From positions 1 through 49,289 of the forward strand of contig CACNLM010000011.1 of NCBI GenBank assembly GCA_902621305.1: DNA of 49,289 nt, given 5' to 3'. Source of the stretch: an uncultured Alphaproteobacteria bacterium. GTDB taxonomy: Bacteria > Pseudomonadota > Alphaproteobacteria > HIMB59 > GCA-002718135. The notes under the pieces are model-generated. The model was not told where the DNA came from, did not search any database, and was given only the letters and a program-made list of their open reading frames with translations. This document shows, piece after piece, positions 34,590-43,185 of the stretch; positions within the stretch are counted from its first letter, which is position 1; every line of letters begins with the position of its first letter. The position numbers were made by a program, and so were the translations under genes.

Positions 34590-36496
34590 CCAGTTTTTTC
34601 TTCTTCTTCATTTATTTCGCTCTCTGTTAAATTTACATCTTTTTGTGTATTACTTTTATTATCTTTATTTATTTCATTTTCATCTAAACTCTTTTCTTTA
34701 AAACTTTTTGATTTTTTTGTTTTCATTACTTTCTTTTTTTTAATTATTTTAGAAGTTTTATTTTTTTCCTTTGTAGTTATTTTTTCAATCTTTTTGGGTT
34801 GAGTATCTTGATCAATTTCAATTACAGGATCATGTAAAGAATATTGTGGATCAAAATAAAAATTGATCTTTGATTCAAATTTATTTTCTAATGAATTTAT
34901 CTCACTTTTTTTATTATTAAGTAAATTTTCTGCTAATCCACTATTACATTTAACATTAATTATTACATTTTTATTTTCAGATATTTTTTCTTTAATTACT
35001 TTTAATATTTGATCAATTATTGACGAGGAATTCAAAATTAAACCTGATCCTTTACAATAGTTACATTTTTCAAAAGATTTATCTATTAAGCTTGATCTTA
35101 ATCTCTGCCTTGATAGTTCCATTAATCCAAACATACTTATTCTTCCAATTTGAACTCTCGCTCTATCTCTTATGAGTGCAGTTTTTAAACTTTTTTCAAC
35201 TTTAAAATTATTTCGATAATCATCCATATCAATAAAATCTATAACTACTAATCCTCCTAGATCTCTTAATCTTAGTTGTCTGGCTATCTCTACTGCAGCT
35301 TCTAAATTTGTTTTTAAAGCAGTATTTTCAATATTCCTCTCGGATGTATTTTTTCCAGAGTTTACATCTACCGCCACTAATGCTTCAGTAGTGTTAATTA
35401 CAATGGAACCACCAGATTTTAATTTTACATTTAGACTAAAAAGATCATTAATTTGTGTTTCAATATTATTGGAAGCAAAAAGTGAGTTTTCATCAGATTT
35501 ATATTGTTTAACTTTTTTAACAAATGTTGGTGCTAAATTTTTTGTAATTTTTTTAACTTTATCGTATCCATCTTTCCCTTCAACTAAAATTTTTTCTACA
35601 TCTTCACCTAGCATATCTCTAATTGCTCTTTTTAATACGTTGCCTTCTTCATGAATCATTTCTGGTGCCTCTGATTTTAAAGTAATTTCTCTAATTTTAT
35701 TCCATTGACTTACAAGGAATGAGAGATCTTTTGAAATTTCTTTTTTTGTTCTTCCAATCCCAGCTGTTCTTACTATTACTGACATTTTTTCTGGTATTTC
35801 TACAGAGGATAAAATCTGCTTTAATTTTTTTCTTTCCTCCAAATCTCCAATTTTTCTAGATATACCATCACTATTCATACTATTTGGCATTAGAACGCAA
35901 TATCTTCCTGCAAAAGATAAATATGTTGTTAGCGCAGCCCCTTTTAGACCTCTTTCTTCTTTATTTATCTGAACGAGCAAGACTTGTTTAGGTCGAATTA
36001 CATCTTGAATTTTATATTTTCTAAAATAATTAAAATATTCTTTTCTTGGGCTTAATTTTTTAATTTTTCTTTTTCTAATAGAGATAGTTTTTTCATCTGA
36101 TCTCTCTTGTTCTTCTTCAGAATTCGTTTCAATATTGTCATTATCAGATTCATTTATCTCATTTACATTATCTGAGTTTTGTAAATCATCATCTTCTTGT
36201 TCATTATATATTTTATCGTTAAGTTCTTTTATTTTTTGTTCATCCTTAGCAGGAATCTTAAAGTAGTCAGGGTGTATTTCAGTAAGAGGTAAAAAACCAT
36301 TTCTATTTGTACCAAAATCTACAAATGCTGCTTGAAGAGAAGGCTCTATTCTTGTAATTTTAGCTAGATAAACATCACCCTTGACTGCATTTTTTTTATT
36401 GGTTTCAATTTCAAAATCATCAAGTTTACCGTCTTCCGTAACTGCAATTCTTGTTTCAATGTTATTTGTAGTATCAATAAGTATATTTTTTGACAT
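34577..36496 (-). CDS. rne: Ribonuclease E/G
   Basis: This endoribonuclease for mRNA decay and rRNA/tRNA processing is 639 residues. The S1 domain (about 35-200) is split by an acidic, low-complexity insert (85-150). The DNase I-like catalytic domain carries the metal-binding Asp377 (AVDVNSG) and Asp420 (VVIDFIDM), 43 apart as in E. coli. The zinc link is Cys478-x-x-Cys481. The C-terminal scaffold is only about 130 residues, Lys/Glu-rich, and ends GWWS, much shorter than in E. coli (1061 total). Its last codons overlap the M48 protease start. Confidence 0.95.
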   Translation of the reverse strand: MSKNILIDTTNNIETRIAVTEDGKLDDFEIETNKKNAVKGDVYLAKITRIEPSLQAAFVDFGTNRNGFLPLTEIHPDYFKIPAKDEQKIKELNDKIYNEQEDDDLQNSDNVNEINESDNDNIETNSEEEQERSDEKTISIRKRKIKKLSPRKEYFNYFRKYKIQDVIRPKQVLLVQINKEERGLKGAALTTYLSFAGRYCVLMPNSMNSDGISRKIGDLEERKKLKQILSSVEIPEKMSVIVRTAGIGRTKKEISKDLSFLVSQWNKIREITLKSEAPEMIHEEGNVLKRAIRDMLGEDVEKILVEGKDGYDKVKKITKNLAPTFVKKVKQYKSDENSLFASNNIETQINDLFSLNVKLKSGGSIVINTTEALVAVDVNSGKNTSERNIENTALKTNLEAAVEIARQLRLRDLGGLVVIDFIDMDDYRNNFKVEKSLKTALIRDRARVQIGRISMFGLMELSRQRLRSSLIDKSFEKCNYCKGSGLILNSSSIIDQILKVIKEKISENKNVIINVKCNSGLAENLLNNKKSEINSLENKFESKINFYFDPQYSLHDPVIEIDQDTQPKKIEKITTKEKNKTSKIIKKKKVMKTKKSKSFKEKSLDENEINKDNKSNTQKDVNLTESEINEEEEKTGWWS

Positions 36497-36549
36497 AATG
36501 CCGAAACTCCGTAAAAATTTTTATATATTAAAATCATTTTTGAATATTT

Positions 36550-36555
36550 TATAAT
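36550..36555 (+). promoter_or_regulatory. -10 box in the rne/PBP1A divergent gap
   Basis: A consensus TATAAT lies 50 bases upstream of the PBP1A ATG in the 108-base gap shared with rne. The expected -35 position holds only a weak match. The same gap must contain the rne promoter and leader on the - strand, for which I see no distinctive hairpin like the E. coli rne autoregulatory leader. Confidence 0.35.
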
Positions 36556-36604
36556 AATTGCCTAATGTCACATTTTTAACTATTTCACAATGTAGTTTAT
36601 AAAT

Positions 36605-38959
36605 ATGATTAATTTACTTGGTTATATAAAATTATTATTAATTTTACTATGCATATTTGCATTTATTTCAATTTCAACAATTTTTTATACACTCTGGCGA
36701 TACTCACCAGAATTACCATCATATGAGAATATCGTAAATTATAAACCAAATTTATCTTCTAGAATTTATAGTTCAGATGGTTTACTTTTAAAAAGTTTTT
36801 TTACTGAAGAAAGAATATTTATTCCTGAAAATAGAATACCTAAAAATATTAAGAATGCTTTTTTGGCTTCTGAGGATAAAAATTTTTATAATCACTATGG
36901 TATAGATATATTTGCAATCTTGAGAGCATTATTCACTAACATCATAAATTTAAATTCTAATAAAAGAGTGGTTGGCGCATCTACAATTACCCAGCAAGTT
37001 GTAAAAAATTTATTGTTAACTAATGAATTAAGTTATTCTAGGAAAATAAAAGAAATTATATTAGCTGTAAGAATAGAAAATATTTTAGATAAAGAAAAAA
37101 TACTAGAATTATATTTAAATGATATTTATTTAGGTTATGGATCTTATGGAATAGGTTCTGCAAGTTTAAATTATTTTAATAAATCTATATATGATCTTGA
37201 ACTACATGAGATAGCATTCCTTGCTGCACTACCTAAAGCTCCAAATAACTATAATCCTAAAAATAATTATTTGAAAGCGGTGGAAAGAAGAAATTGGGTA
37301 ATCGATAGAATGTATGCAAATAAATTTATTGAAAATGATGATCTCAACTATAAAAATAAACCACTAGAAGTATATAACAGAGTTGATATAGAATTCTCAG
37401 ATGCTGATTATTATTATGAAGAAATTAGAAAAGAACTCTTTAAAAAATATGGTAAAGAAAAACTTTATTCAGAGGGATTAATAATTAAAACAGCACTTGA
37501 CTCTGAAATTCAAGAAAAAGCAAATCTGAGTCTTATAGAAGGTTTAATTGATTATCAAAAAAAGCAAGGATGGAGTGGTCTAATAGAGAATACAACTTTA
37601 GAAAATTTCATAAATAAAAAACAAGAATATAAAAATAAAAATCCTTTTTATCCAAATTGGCAAGAAGTAATTATCGATAAAGTAAATAAAAAAAATATTG
37701 AAGTGTATAATCTCGCAAAAGATAAATTAATAATTGATTTAGATAATCAATACAATGATTGGCTATTAAATGAAAAATTTATAAAGGGCGATGTAATTTA
37801 TATTAAGAAAAATAATGAAGATTATATTATAAATCAAGAACCGCAAGTTAATGGGGCTATAATTGTTTTAGATCCTTACAGTGGCGATATTCTAGCACTT
37901 GCTGGTGGATATAGTTTCAATAAAAGTGAATTTAATAGAGCAACACAGGCAAAAAGACAGCCAGGATCAGCATTTAAACCTATAGTCTATTTAGCAGCAT
38001 TAAATGAAGGCTATTCTCCTTCGACTTTAATATTAGATGCTCCTTATGTAGTAGACCAAGGACCAGGTCTTCCAAAATGGAAACCTTCTAATTACACTGA
38101 TGAGTTCTATGGACTGACAACTATGAGAACAGGAATAGAAAAATCTAGAAATTTAATGACAGTAAGACTTGCTAATAGAATTGGAATGAACAAAATTCTT
38201 AGTATGGCTAATAATTTTAATATTAGTGATGGATTAGATGAAAAACTGTCAATGTCATTAGGATCTGGTGTTATTACTTTAAAAGATTTAACAAATGCAT
38301 ATGCAATAATAGCAAATGGAGGTAAGAAAATTGAACCAAAATTAATTACAAGTATATACTCAAAAGATGGAAAAAAAATTTTTGATACTAGATTAAAAAA
38401 ATGTCTTGATTGTAAAATTGAAAATATATCTTCAAAAATCAAAATACCAAATTTAAACGAAAATAAAACTATTGTTATTGATCCAAGACTTGCATATCAA
38501 ATTACATCGATGATGGAAGGAGTTATAAAAAGAGGTACAGCAAAAAAACTACAAAATTTAGATGTTCCTATCGCTGGAAAGACAGGTACTACAAATCAAA
38601 ATAAGGATGCATGGTTCATTGGCTTTACTCCAGATTTAGTGATTGGAGTATATGTTGGATATGATCAACCAAAATCATTGGGATATAAACAAACTGGTTC
38701 TAGTGTAGCTGTACCAATATTTAAAAATTTTGCAGAGAAGATAAAAATCAATAAAAATAAAAAACCATTTAGAGTACCATCAGGAATTAGTTTTGTAAGA
38801 ATTGATCCAAATACTGGGATGGTTTCTAATAAGCAAAATAGTATTATTGAGCCTTTTATTTTAGGATCTGAACCATTTTCAGGCAATATTAGTATTTTAG
38901 ATGGGTTAGAAAACTTCAATAATGATTCCATTTCTGGAACTGGTGGTTTATTAAATTAA
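36605..38959 (+). CDS. mrcA: Penicillin-binding protein 1A (bifunctional class A PBP)
   Basis: This bifunctional enzyme both polymerises glycan strands and cross-links peptides. The 784-residue protein has an N-terminal membrane anchor (about residues 6-30), a GT51 transglycosylase domain with the catalytic glutamate in SEDKNFYNHYGID, and a transpeptidase domain with Ser455-A-F-Lys458, the SRN motif around residue 513 and K659-T-G-T662. An OB-like insert (about 330-415) between the domains is typical of PBP1A. prfB begins 7 bases after its stop. The amidase gene that often sits between rne and this gene in alphaproteobacteria is absent. Confidence 0.96.
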   Translation: MINLLGYIKLLLILLCIFAFISISTIFYTLWRYSPELPSYENIVNYKPNLSSRIYSSDGLLLKSFFTEERIFIPENRIPKNIKNAFLASEDKNFYNHYGIDIFAILRALFTNIINLNSNKRVVGASTITQQVVKNLLLTNELSYSRKIKEIILAVRIENILDKEKILELYLNDIYLGYGSYGIGSASLNYFNKSIYDLELHEIAFLAALPKAPNNYNPKNNYLKAVERRNWVIDRMYANKFIENDDLNYKNKPLEVYNRVDIEFSDADYYYEEIRKELFKKYGKEKLYSEGLIIKTALDSEIQEKANLSLIEGLIDYQKKQGWSGLIENTTLENFINKKQEYKNKNPFYPNWQEVIIDKVNKKNIEVYNLAKDKLIIDLDNQYNDWLLNEKFIKGDVIYIKKNNEDYIINQEPQVNGAIIVLDPYSGDILALAGGYSFNKSEFNRATQAKRQPGSAFKPIVYLAALNEGYSPSTLILDAPYVVDQGPGLPKWKPSNYTDEFYGLTTMRTGIEKSRNLMTVRLANRIGMNKILSMANNFNISDGLDEKLSMSLGSGVITLKDLTNAYAIIANGGKKIEPKLITSIYSKDGKKIFDTRLKKCLDCKIENISSKIKIPNLNENKTIVIDPRLAYQITSMMEGVIKRGTAKKLQNLDVPIAGKTGTTNQNKDAWFIGFTPDLVIGVYVGYDQPKSLGYKQTGSSVAVPIFKNFAEKIKINKNKKPFRVPSGISFVRIDPNTGMVSNKQNSIIEPFILGSEPFSGNISILDGLENFNNDSISGTGGLLN

Positions 38960-38966
38960 TACTATT

Positions 38967-40062
38967 ATGGAATTAATAGAAAATATTGAAGCGAATTTAA
39001 AAAAAATAAGATTTAACTTTAATCTTATAAGGAGGGCAGTTTGACTACGAAGCTCTTAAAAATAATTTAGAAGAATTAAAACTAAAAAGCTCAAATCCAA
39101 ATATTTGGGAAAATAAAGAAGCTAAAGATATTTTTCAAAATATAAAAATGTTTGAAAGTAAAATCAATGATTTCGATAAATTAAAAAAATTACTGAACGA
39201 AACTGAAGAAATATTCAATTATATTCAAAAAAATAATGATGATTCACTTTTAATTGAACTTAAAAATGAAGTGGAATCTACTTTAATGTTATCTGAAAAA
39301 ATTCGATATTTAAACTTATTAAATGATGAAGCTGACCATCTAAATTCTTTTATAGAAATTCATGCAGGTGCTGGTGGTACTGAAAGTCAGGATTGGGCTC
39401 AAATGCTACAGAGAATGTATTTACGATGGGCTGAGTCACAAGAAAATTGTAAAGTTATTTTATTGCAAGAGATGCGAGGTGAAGAGGCTGGAATAAAATC
39501 TTGTACCCTAAAAATTATAATGGAATATTCATACGGATGGTTAAAAGCAGAAAGCGGTATCCATAGATTAGTTAGAATTTCCCCTTTTGATAGTAATAAA
39601 AGAAGGCATACTAGTTTTGCTAGTGTTTGGACATATCCAGAAATAGACGATAAGATAGAAATTGATATAAAAGAGAGTGATCTGAGAATTGATACATATA
39701 GAGCATCAGGAGCAGGTGGCCAGCATGTAAATAAAACTGACAGTGCAGTAAGAATAACGCACGTACCAACCAATATAGTGGTGCAATGTCAAAGTGATAG
39801 ATCTCAACACAAAAATAGATCTAATGCTATGAAAATGATTAAATCGAGGATTTATGAAAAAGAATTACAGAAAAGAAAAGAGGATGAAAATACAAAAAAT
39901 AAAGAAAAAAAGGATATAGGTTGGGGACATCAAATTAGATCTTATGTTCTACACCCTTATAAACTTATTAAAGATTTAAGAAGTGGATATGAAACTTCTA
40001 ATGTAAGTGATGTTTTAGATGGCAAAATCGATAAATTTTTAGAAAATTCACTTACTTTGTAA
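38967..40062 (+). CDS. prfB: Peptide chain release factor 2, made by programmed +1 frameshift
   Basis: RF2 ends translation at UGA and UAA codons. The first 25 codons run from ATG 38967 to an in-frame TGA at 39042-39044. Reading then continues in the +1 frame from GAC 39043, giving 364 residues, as in E. coli (365). The stop-reading motif SPF falls at 205-207 and the catalytic GGQ at 250-252, the E. coli numbering exactly. An ATG at 39148 would make a shorter protein without the N-terminal domain and is unlikely. The arrangement allows RF2 to limit its own synthesis. Confidence 0.96.
39030..39045 (+). promoter_or_regulatory. RF2 autoregulatory +1 frameshift signal
   Basis: The site reads AGG AGG GCA GTT TGA C: an internal Shine-Dalgarno-like AGGAGG, one spacer codon, the slip codon and the UGA stop followed by C. 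Order and spacing equal the classical RF2 site (AGG GGG UAU CUU UGA C), so frameshifting is expected when RF2 is scarce. The slip codon here is GUU rather than CUU, which is unusual. Confidence 0.93.
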
Positions 40063-40065
40063 AAA

Positions 40066-41304
40066 TTAATTTATTTTTATAATTCCAATTTTCTTTTTTC
40101 CTATCGTGATTTTTATTTCATTTAAATCTGAGAATTCTTTTAAGGAAAAGTTACTATGATTAAATATAATATCGTTTACTTTTACTCCATTAGATTTAAC
40201 TAATCTTTTAATTTCACTTCTGCTCTTTACTAAATTGAGTTTTTCAATTGCATCTAGCAAAGAAAATTTTTCATTCTTTAAATTTGATTTGTTTTGAAAA
40301 ATATTTGGTAACCTTTCATCTACAATTTTTGAACTAAATACATTGCTTGTAATTTCTAGTGCTTCTTCGGCTTCCTCTTTACCTCTTACAATTTTAGTCA
40401 CTTCATAGGCTAATATTTTTTTAGCTTCATTTATTTCTTGATTTTTAAGCATTGAAAGTTTTCCTATTTCACTCAATGGCAACTTAGTAAATAAATATAA
40501 AAATCTTGAAACATCCTTATCATTTACATTTCTCCAAAATTGAAAAAAATCTAAACTTGATATTTTATCTTTATTAAGCCAAATTGCACCATCAGCAGTT
40601 TTTCCCATTTTCGTTCCATCACTATTTGTTATAAGTGGTGATGTTATGCCAAAAGCATTTTTTTTATTTATTTTTCTAATTAAATCTACTCCACTTAATA
40701 TATTACCCCACTGATCTGATCCTCCCATTTGTAAAATACAATTATAATTTTTATTCAAATGTAAGTAATCATAAGCTTGAAGTAGCATATAATTAAATTC
40801 TAAGATACTTAGTGGTTGTTCGCGATCTAATCTATTTTTAACAGATTCAAAAGTTAGCATTCTATTTAAAGTAATTTTTGATCCAAATTCTCTTAAGAAA
40901 TCAATGTAATTTAACTTAGATAACCAATCATAATTGTTAATTATTAAAGAATTTTTTTTGATATTTATAAATCTATCAAATGTTTTTTTTATATTATTAA
41001 TATTTTTATCTATATCATTTTTACTTAATATTTTTCTTGTTTGATCTTTTCCTGAAGGATCACCTATCAATGTTGTTCCTCCTCCAACTAATGCAATCGA
41101 TTGATGACCATAAAAATCAAGCCAGTGTAGGAGCATTAATTGAATTAAGCTTCCAACATGTAAGCTATCACTTGTTATATCAAAACCTATATAGCCAGAT
41201 ATTTTATTTTTTAATAATATTTGATCTAAATCCTCAATATCTACATTTTGATAAATAAAACCCCTTGCTTTAATTTCATTAAGAAATTCAGATTTTAATT
41301 TCAT
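40066..41304 (-). CDS. tyrS: Tyrosyl-tRNA synthetase
   Basis: This class I synthetase charges tRNA-Tyr. The 412-residue protein has the HIGH-equivalent HVGS at 49-52, the GGSDQWGN tyrosine/ATP-site segment, the KMSKS-equivalent KMGKT in SDGTKMGKTADG and a C-terminal S4 RNA-binding domain starting near residue 345 (IEKLNLVKSRSEIKRLV). Its end lies 3 bases from the convergent prfB stop. The alpha/beta hydrolase gene is 6 bases upstream on the same strand. Confidence 0.95.
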   Translation of the reverse strand: MKLKSEFLNEIKARGFIYQNVDIEDLDQILLKNKISGYIGFDITSDSLHVGSLIQLMLLHWLDFYGHQSIALVGGGTTLIGDPSGKDQTRKILSKNDIDKNINNIKKTFDRFINIKKNSLIINNYDWLSKLNYIDFLREFGSKITLNRMLTFESVKNRLDREQPLSILEFNYMLLQAYDYLHLNKNYNCILQMGGSDQWGNILSGVDLIRKINKKNAFGITSPLITNSDGTKMGKTADGAIWLNKDKISSLDFFQFWRNVNDKDVSRFLYLFTKLPLSEIGKLSMLKNQEINEAKKILAYEVTKIVRGKEEAEEALEITSNVFSSKIVDERLPNIFQNKSNLKNEKFSLLDAIEKLNLVKSRSEIKRLVKSNGVKVNDIIFNHSNFSLKEFSDLNEIKITIGKKKIGIIKIN

Positions 41305-41310
41305 TACAAA

Positions 41311-41955
41311 TTATTTTGTTTCGATTGTTTGTGAAATATATTCATTTATTGAATCTTCGAATTCATTTGAAAAATTTTCATAAAAATGATCTGCCCCTTT
41401 TATAGGTTTGAATTTAATATCAACTTTTTTTTGTTGTTGAAGTTTTTCAACTAAAATTTTTGTAGAATCAAATGAAGCTATATTATCTTTGTCACCATGA
41501 ACAATTAAGCCAGAAGATGGGCATGGAGCTAAAAAGCTGAAATCCCGTAAATTCGCTGGAGGCGAAATACTTACAAAACCGTTAATTTCTGGTCTTCTCA
41601 TTAAAAGTTGCATAGCTATCCAAGCCCCAAATGAAAATCCAGCAACCCAACATGTTTTCGAATTAGTATTGTATTGTTGTAACCAATCCAAAACACAAGC
41701 TGCATCGCTTAATTCTCCTTCTCCGTCATCATAAACGCCTTCACTTTTACCTACTCCTCTAAAATTAAATCTAATCGTTGAAAAACCAGCTTTTATAAAA
41801 ATTTTATATAGTCTGAAAACTATTTTTGTATGCATTGTTCCACCTTTTGATGGATCAGGATGAAGTAATATTACTATAGGCGAATCATCATTTTTGCTAT
41901 GTGAATATTTAGCTTCTATTTTTCCTTCAGGTCCTGGAATTAATAAGTCAACCAT
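41311..41955 (-). CDS. Alpha/beta hydrolase of unknown substrate
   Basis: This 214-residue alpha/beta-hydrolase-fold protein has a nucleophile elbow GFSFG with Ser108, an acid Asp155 in VHGDKD and His190 in GADHFYE, a complete catalytic triad. The ILLHPDPSKGGTMHTKIV and FNFRGVGKSEGVYDDG segments resemble a conserved proteobacterial group annotated only as hydrolases. No signal peptide is seen, so it is cytosolic. It is divergent from mnmA across 56 bases. Confidence 0.83.
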   Translation of the reverse strand: MVDLLIPGPEGKIEAKYSHSKNDDSPIVILLHPDPSKGGTMHTKIVFRLYKIFIKAGFSTIRFNFRGVGKSEGVYDDGEGELSDAACVLDWLQQYNTNSKTCWVAGFSFGAWIAMQLLMRRPEINGFVSISPPANLRDFSFLAPCPSSGLIVHGDKDNIASFDSTKILVEKLQQQKKVDIKFKPIKGADHFYENFSNEFEDSINEYISQTIETK

Positions 41956-41970
41956 TTGATAAAGCTAATA

Positions 41971-41999
41971 TTGAAGTTATATGATTTTGTAAATATAGA
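41971..41999 (+). promoter_or_regulatory. Candidate mnmA promoter
   Basis: TTGAAG (41971-41976) and TATAGA (41994-41999) are spaced 17 bases apart, each matching consensus at 4 of 6 positions. Initiation about 7 bases downstream would give a leader of only about 6 bases before the mnmA ATG at 42012. Confidence 0.35.
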
Positions 42000-42011
42000 T
42001 GTATTAAATAT

Positions 42012-43106
42012 ATGAATTCTCTTGGTTTTGATAAGTCTGAAAAAGATACAAAAGTAGTTGTAGCCATGTCGGGAGGAGTAGATAGTTCTGTAGCAGCCGT
42101 CATGTTAAAAAAACAAGGATATAATGTCATAGGTGTAACATTAAAATTATATAGTAATTCTAAAACGTCAAAGAGTAAATCATGCTGTGCAGGAATTGAT
42201 ATCGAGGACGCCAAAAATGTAGCATATAAAAATAATTTTCAACATATTGTCTTAGATTATCAAGAAAAATTTTATAATGGAGTAATAAATAATTTTGTAG
42301 ATTCTTATTCTAGTGGAGAAACTCCATTGCCATGTGTTAAATGTAATGAAACTGTAAAATTTTCAGATTTACTTAATGAGGCAAAAAAAATTGAAGCAGA
42401 CGCTCTAGTTACAGGGCATTATGCTATAAGAAAAGGCTCTTTAAACAATGCAAGTTTGCACAAAGCAAAAGATTTTTCAAAAGATCAAAGCTTTTTTCTT
42501 TTTGCAACACTTCAAGAGCAATTAAATTACGTTAGGTTTCCTCTTGGAGATTACAAAAAATCAGAAATTAGAGAATTAGCTAAAAAATATGAACTGGATG
42601 TAAGTGATAAACCTGATAGTCAAGATATATGTTTCGTAACATCTGATTCATACAGAGATCTTGTTAAAAATTTAAATCCTGGCGTAAACAAAAAAGGTAT
42701 AATTTATGATATTGATAAAAATATTCTTGGAACTCATGATGGTATTAGTAATTACACAATTGGTCAAAGAAAAGGTATTGGTATTAGTGGATCGAAAGAA
42801 GCTTTATACGTTATTAATATAAATAATGATCAAAACTCTATTACTTTAGGTACAAAAGAAAATTTGAAAAAAAATGTTATAAGTTTTAAAAATATCAATT
42901 GGTTAGGAGGCAATATTCTTCCTAAAGGACTTGATTGTTCTGCAAAAATTCGATCAACTCAAGATGATTTACCAGGAATTCTTGATATTAATAGCGATCA
43001 AGGAACTTTTACATTTGAAACTGAATTAGATAAAACTTCTCCCGGACAAGCTTGTGTTTTTTATAAAAATGACCAATTACTTGGTGGTGGTTGGATTACC
43101 GCTTAA
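42012..43106 (+). CDS. mnmA: tRNA-specific 2-thiouridylase
   Basis: MnmA thiolates uridine 34 of tRNA-Lys, -Glu and -Gln. The 364-residue protein has the PP-loop SGGVDSS at 20-26, the catalytic cysteine Cys111 in PCVKCNETVKF and the second cysteine Cys207 in SQDICFV, then the NYTIGQRKGIGIS loop and a C-terminal barrel. An additional CC pair (58-59) occurs before the conserved region. Sulfur would come from a cysteine desulfurase. The suf genes follow 79 bases downstream. Confidence 0.95.
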   Translation: MNSLGFDKSEKDTKVVVAMSGGVDSSVAAVMLKKQGYNVIGVTLKLYSNSKTSKSKSCCAGIDIEDAKNVAYKNNFQHIVLDYQEKFYNGVINNFVDSYSSGETPLPCVKCNETVKFSDLLNEAKKIEADALVTGHYAIRKGSLNNASLHKAKDFSKDQSFFLFATLQEQLNYVRFPLGDYKKSEIRELAKKYELDVSDKPDSQDICFVTSDSYRDLVKNLNPGVNKKGIIYDIDKNILGTHDGISNYTIGQRKGIGISGSKEALYVININNDQNSITLGTKENLKKNVISFKNINWLGGNILPKGLDCSAKIRSTQDDLPGILDINSDQGTFTFETELDKTSPGQACVFYKNDQLLGGGWITA

Positions 43107-43130
43107 ATTTAAAATCAGTTCTAAATTTGC

Positions 43131-43161
43131 TTAATTCTTGTTGAATTAACTAGATTTTTTT
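43131..43161 (+). promoter_or_regulatory. 19-bp inverted repeat between mnmA and sufB
   Basis: TTAATTC (43131-43137) and GAATTAA (43143-43149) are exact inverted repeats around TTGTT. A T7 run follows at 43155-43161, so it may be a weak mnmA terminator. Alternatively, TTGTTG at 43138-43143 can serve as a -35 box with TAATTA 17 bases downstream, making the repeat a candidate operator for the suf genes. The sequence alone does not decide. Confidence 0.4.
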
Positions 43162-43185
43162 AATTAATGAATTAGATGATGTAAT

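Noticed and set aside
34577..36496. Acidic Asn/Glu-rich insert in RNase E as a frameshift or assembly artefact
   Set aside because: The frame continues cleanly into conserved S1 and catalytic domains, and an insert at this place is known in alphaproteobacterial RNase E.
39042..39044. In-frame TGA near the start of prfB, which looks like a nonsense mutation
   Set aside because: The full RF2 recoding signal surrounds it and the +1 frame continues with conserved RF2 sequence at the expected numbering, so it is programmed frameshifting, not a pseudogene.
39399..39773. Long antisense frame within prfB
   Set aside because: It lies wholly opposite conserved RF2 coding sequence and has no family resemblance.
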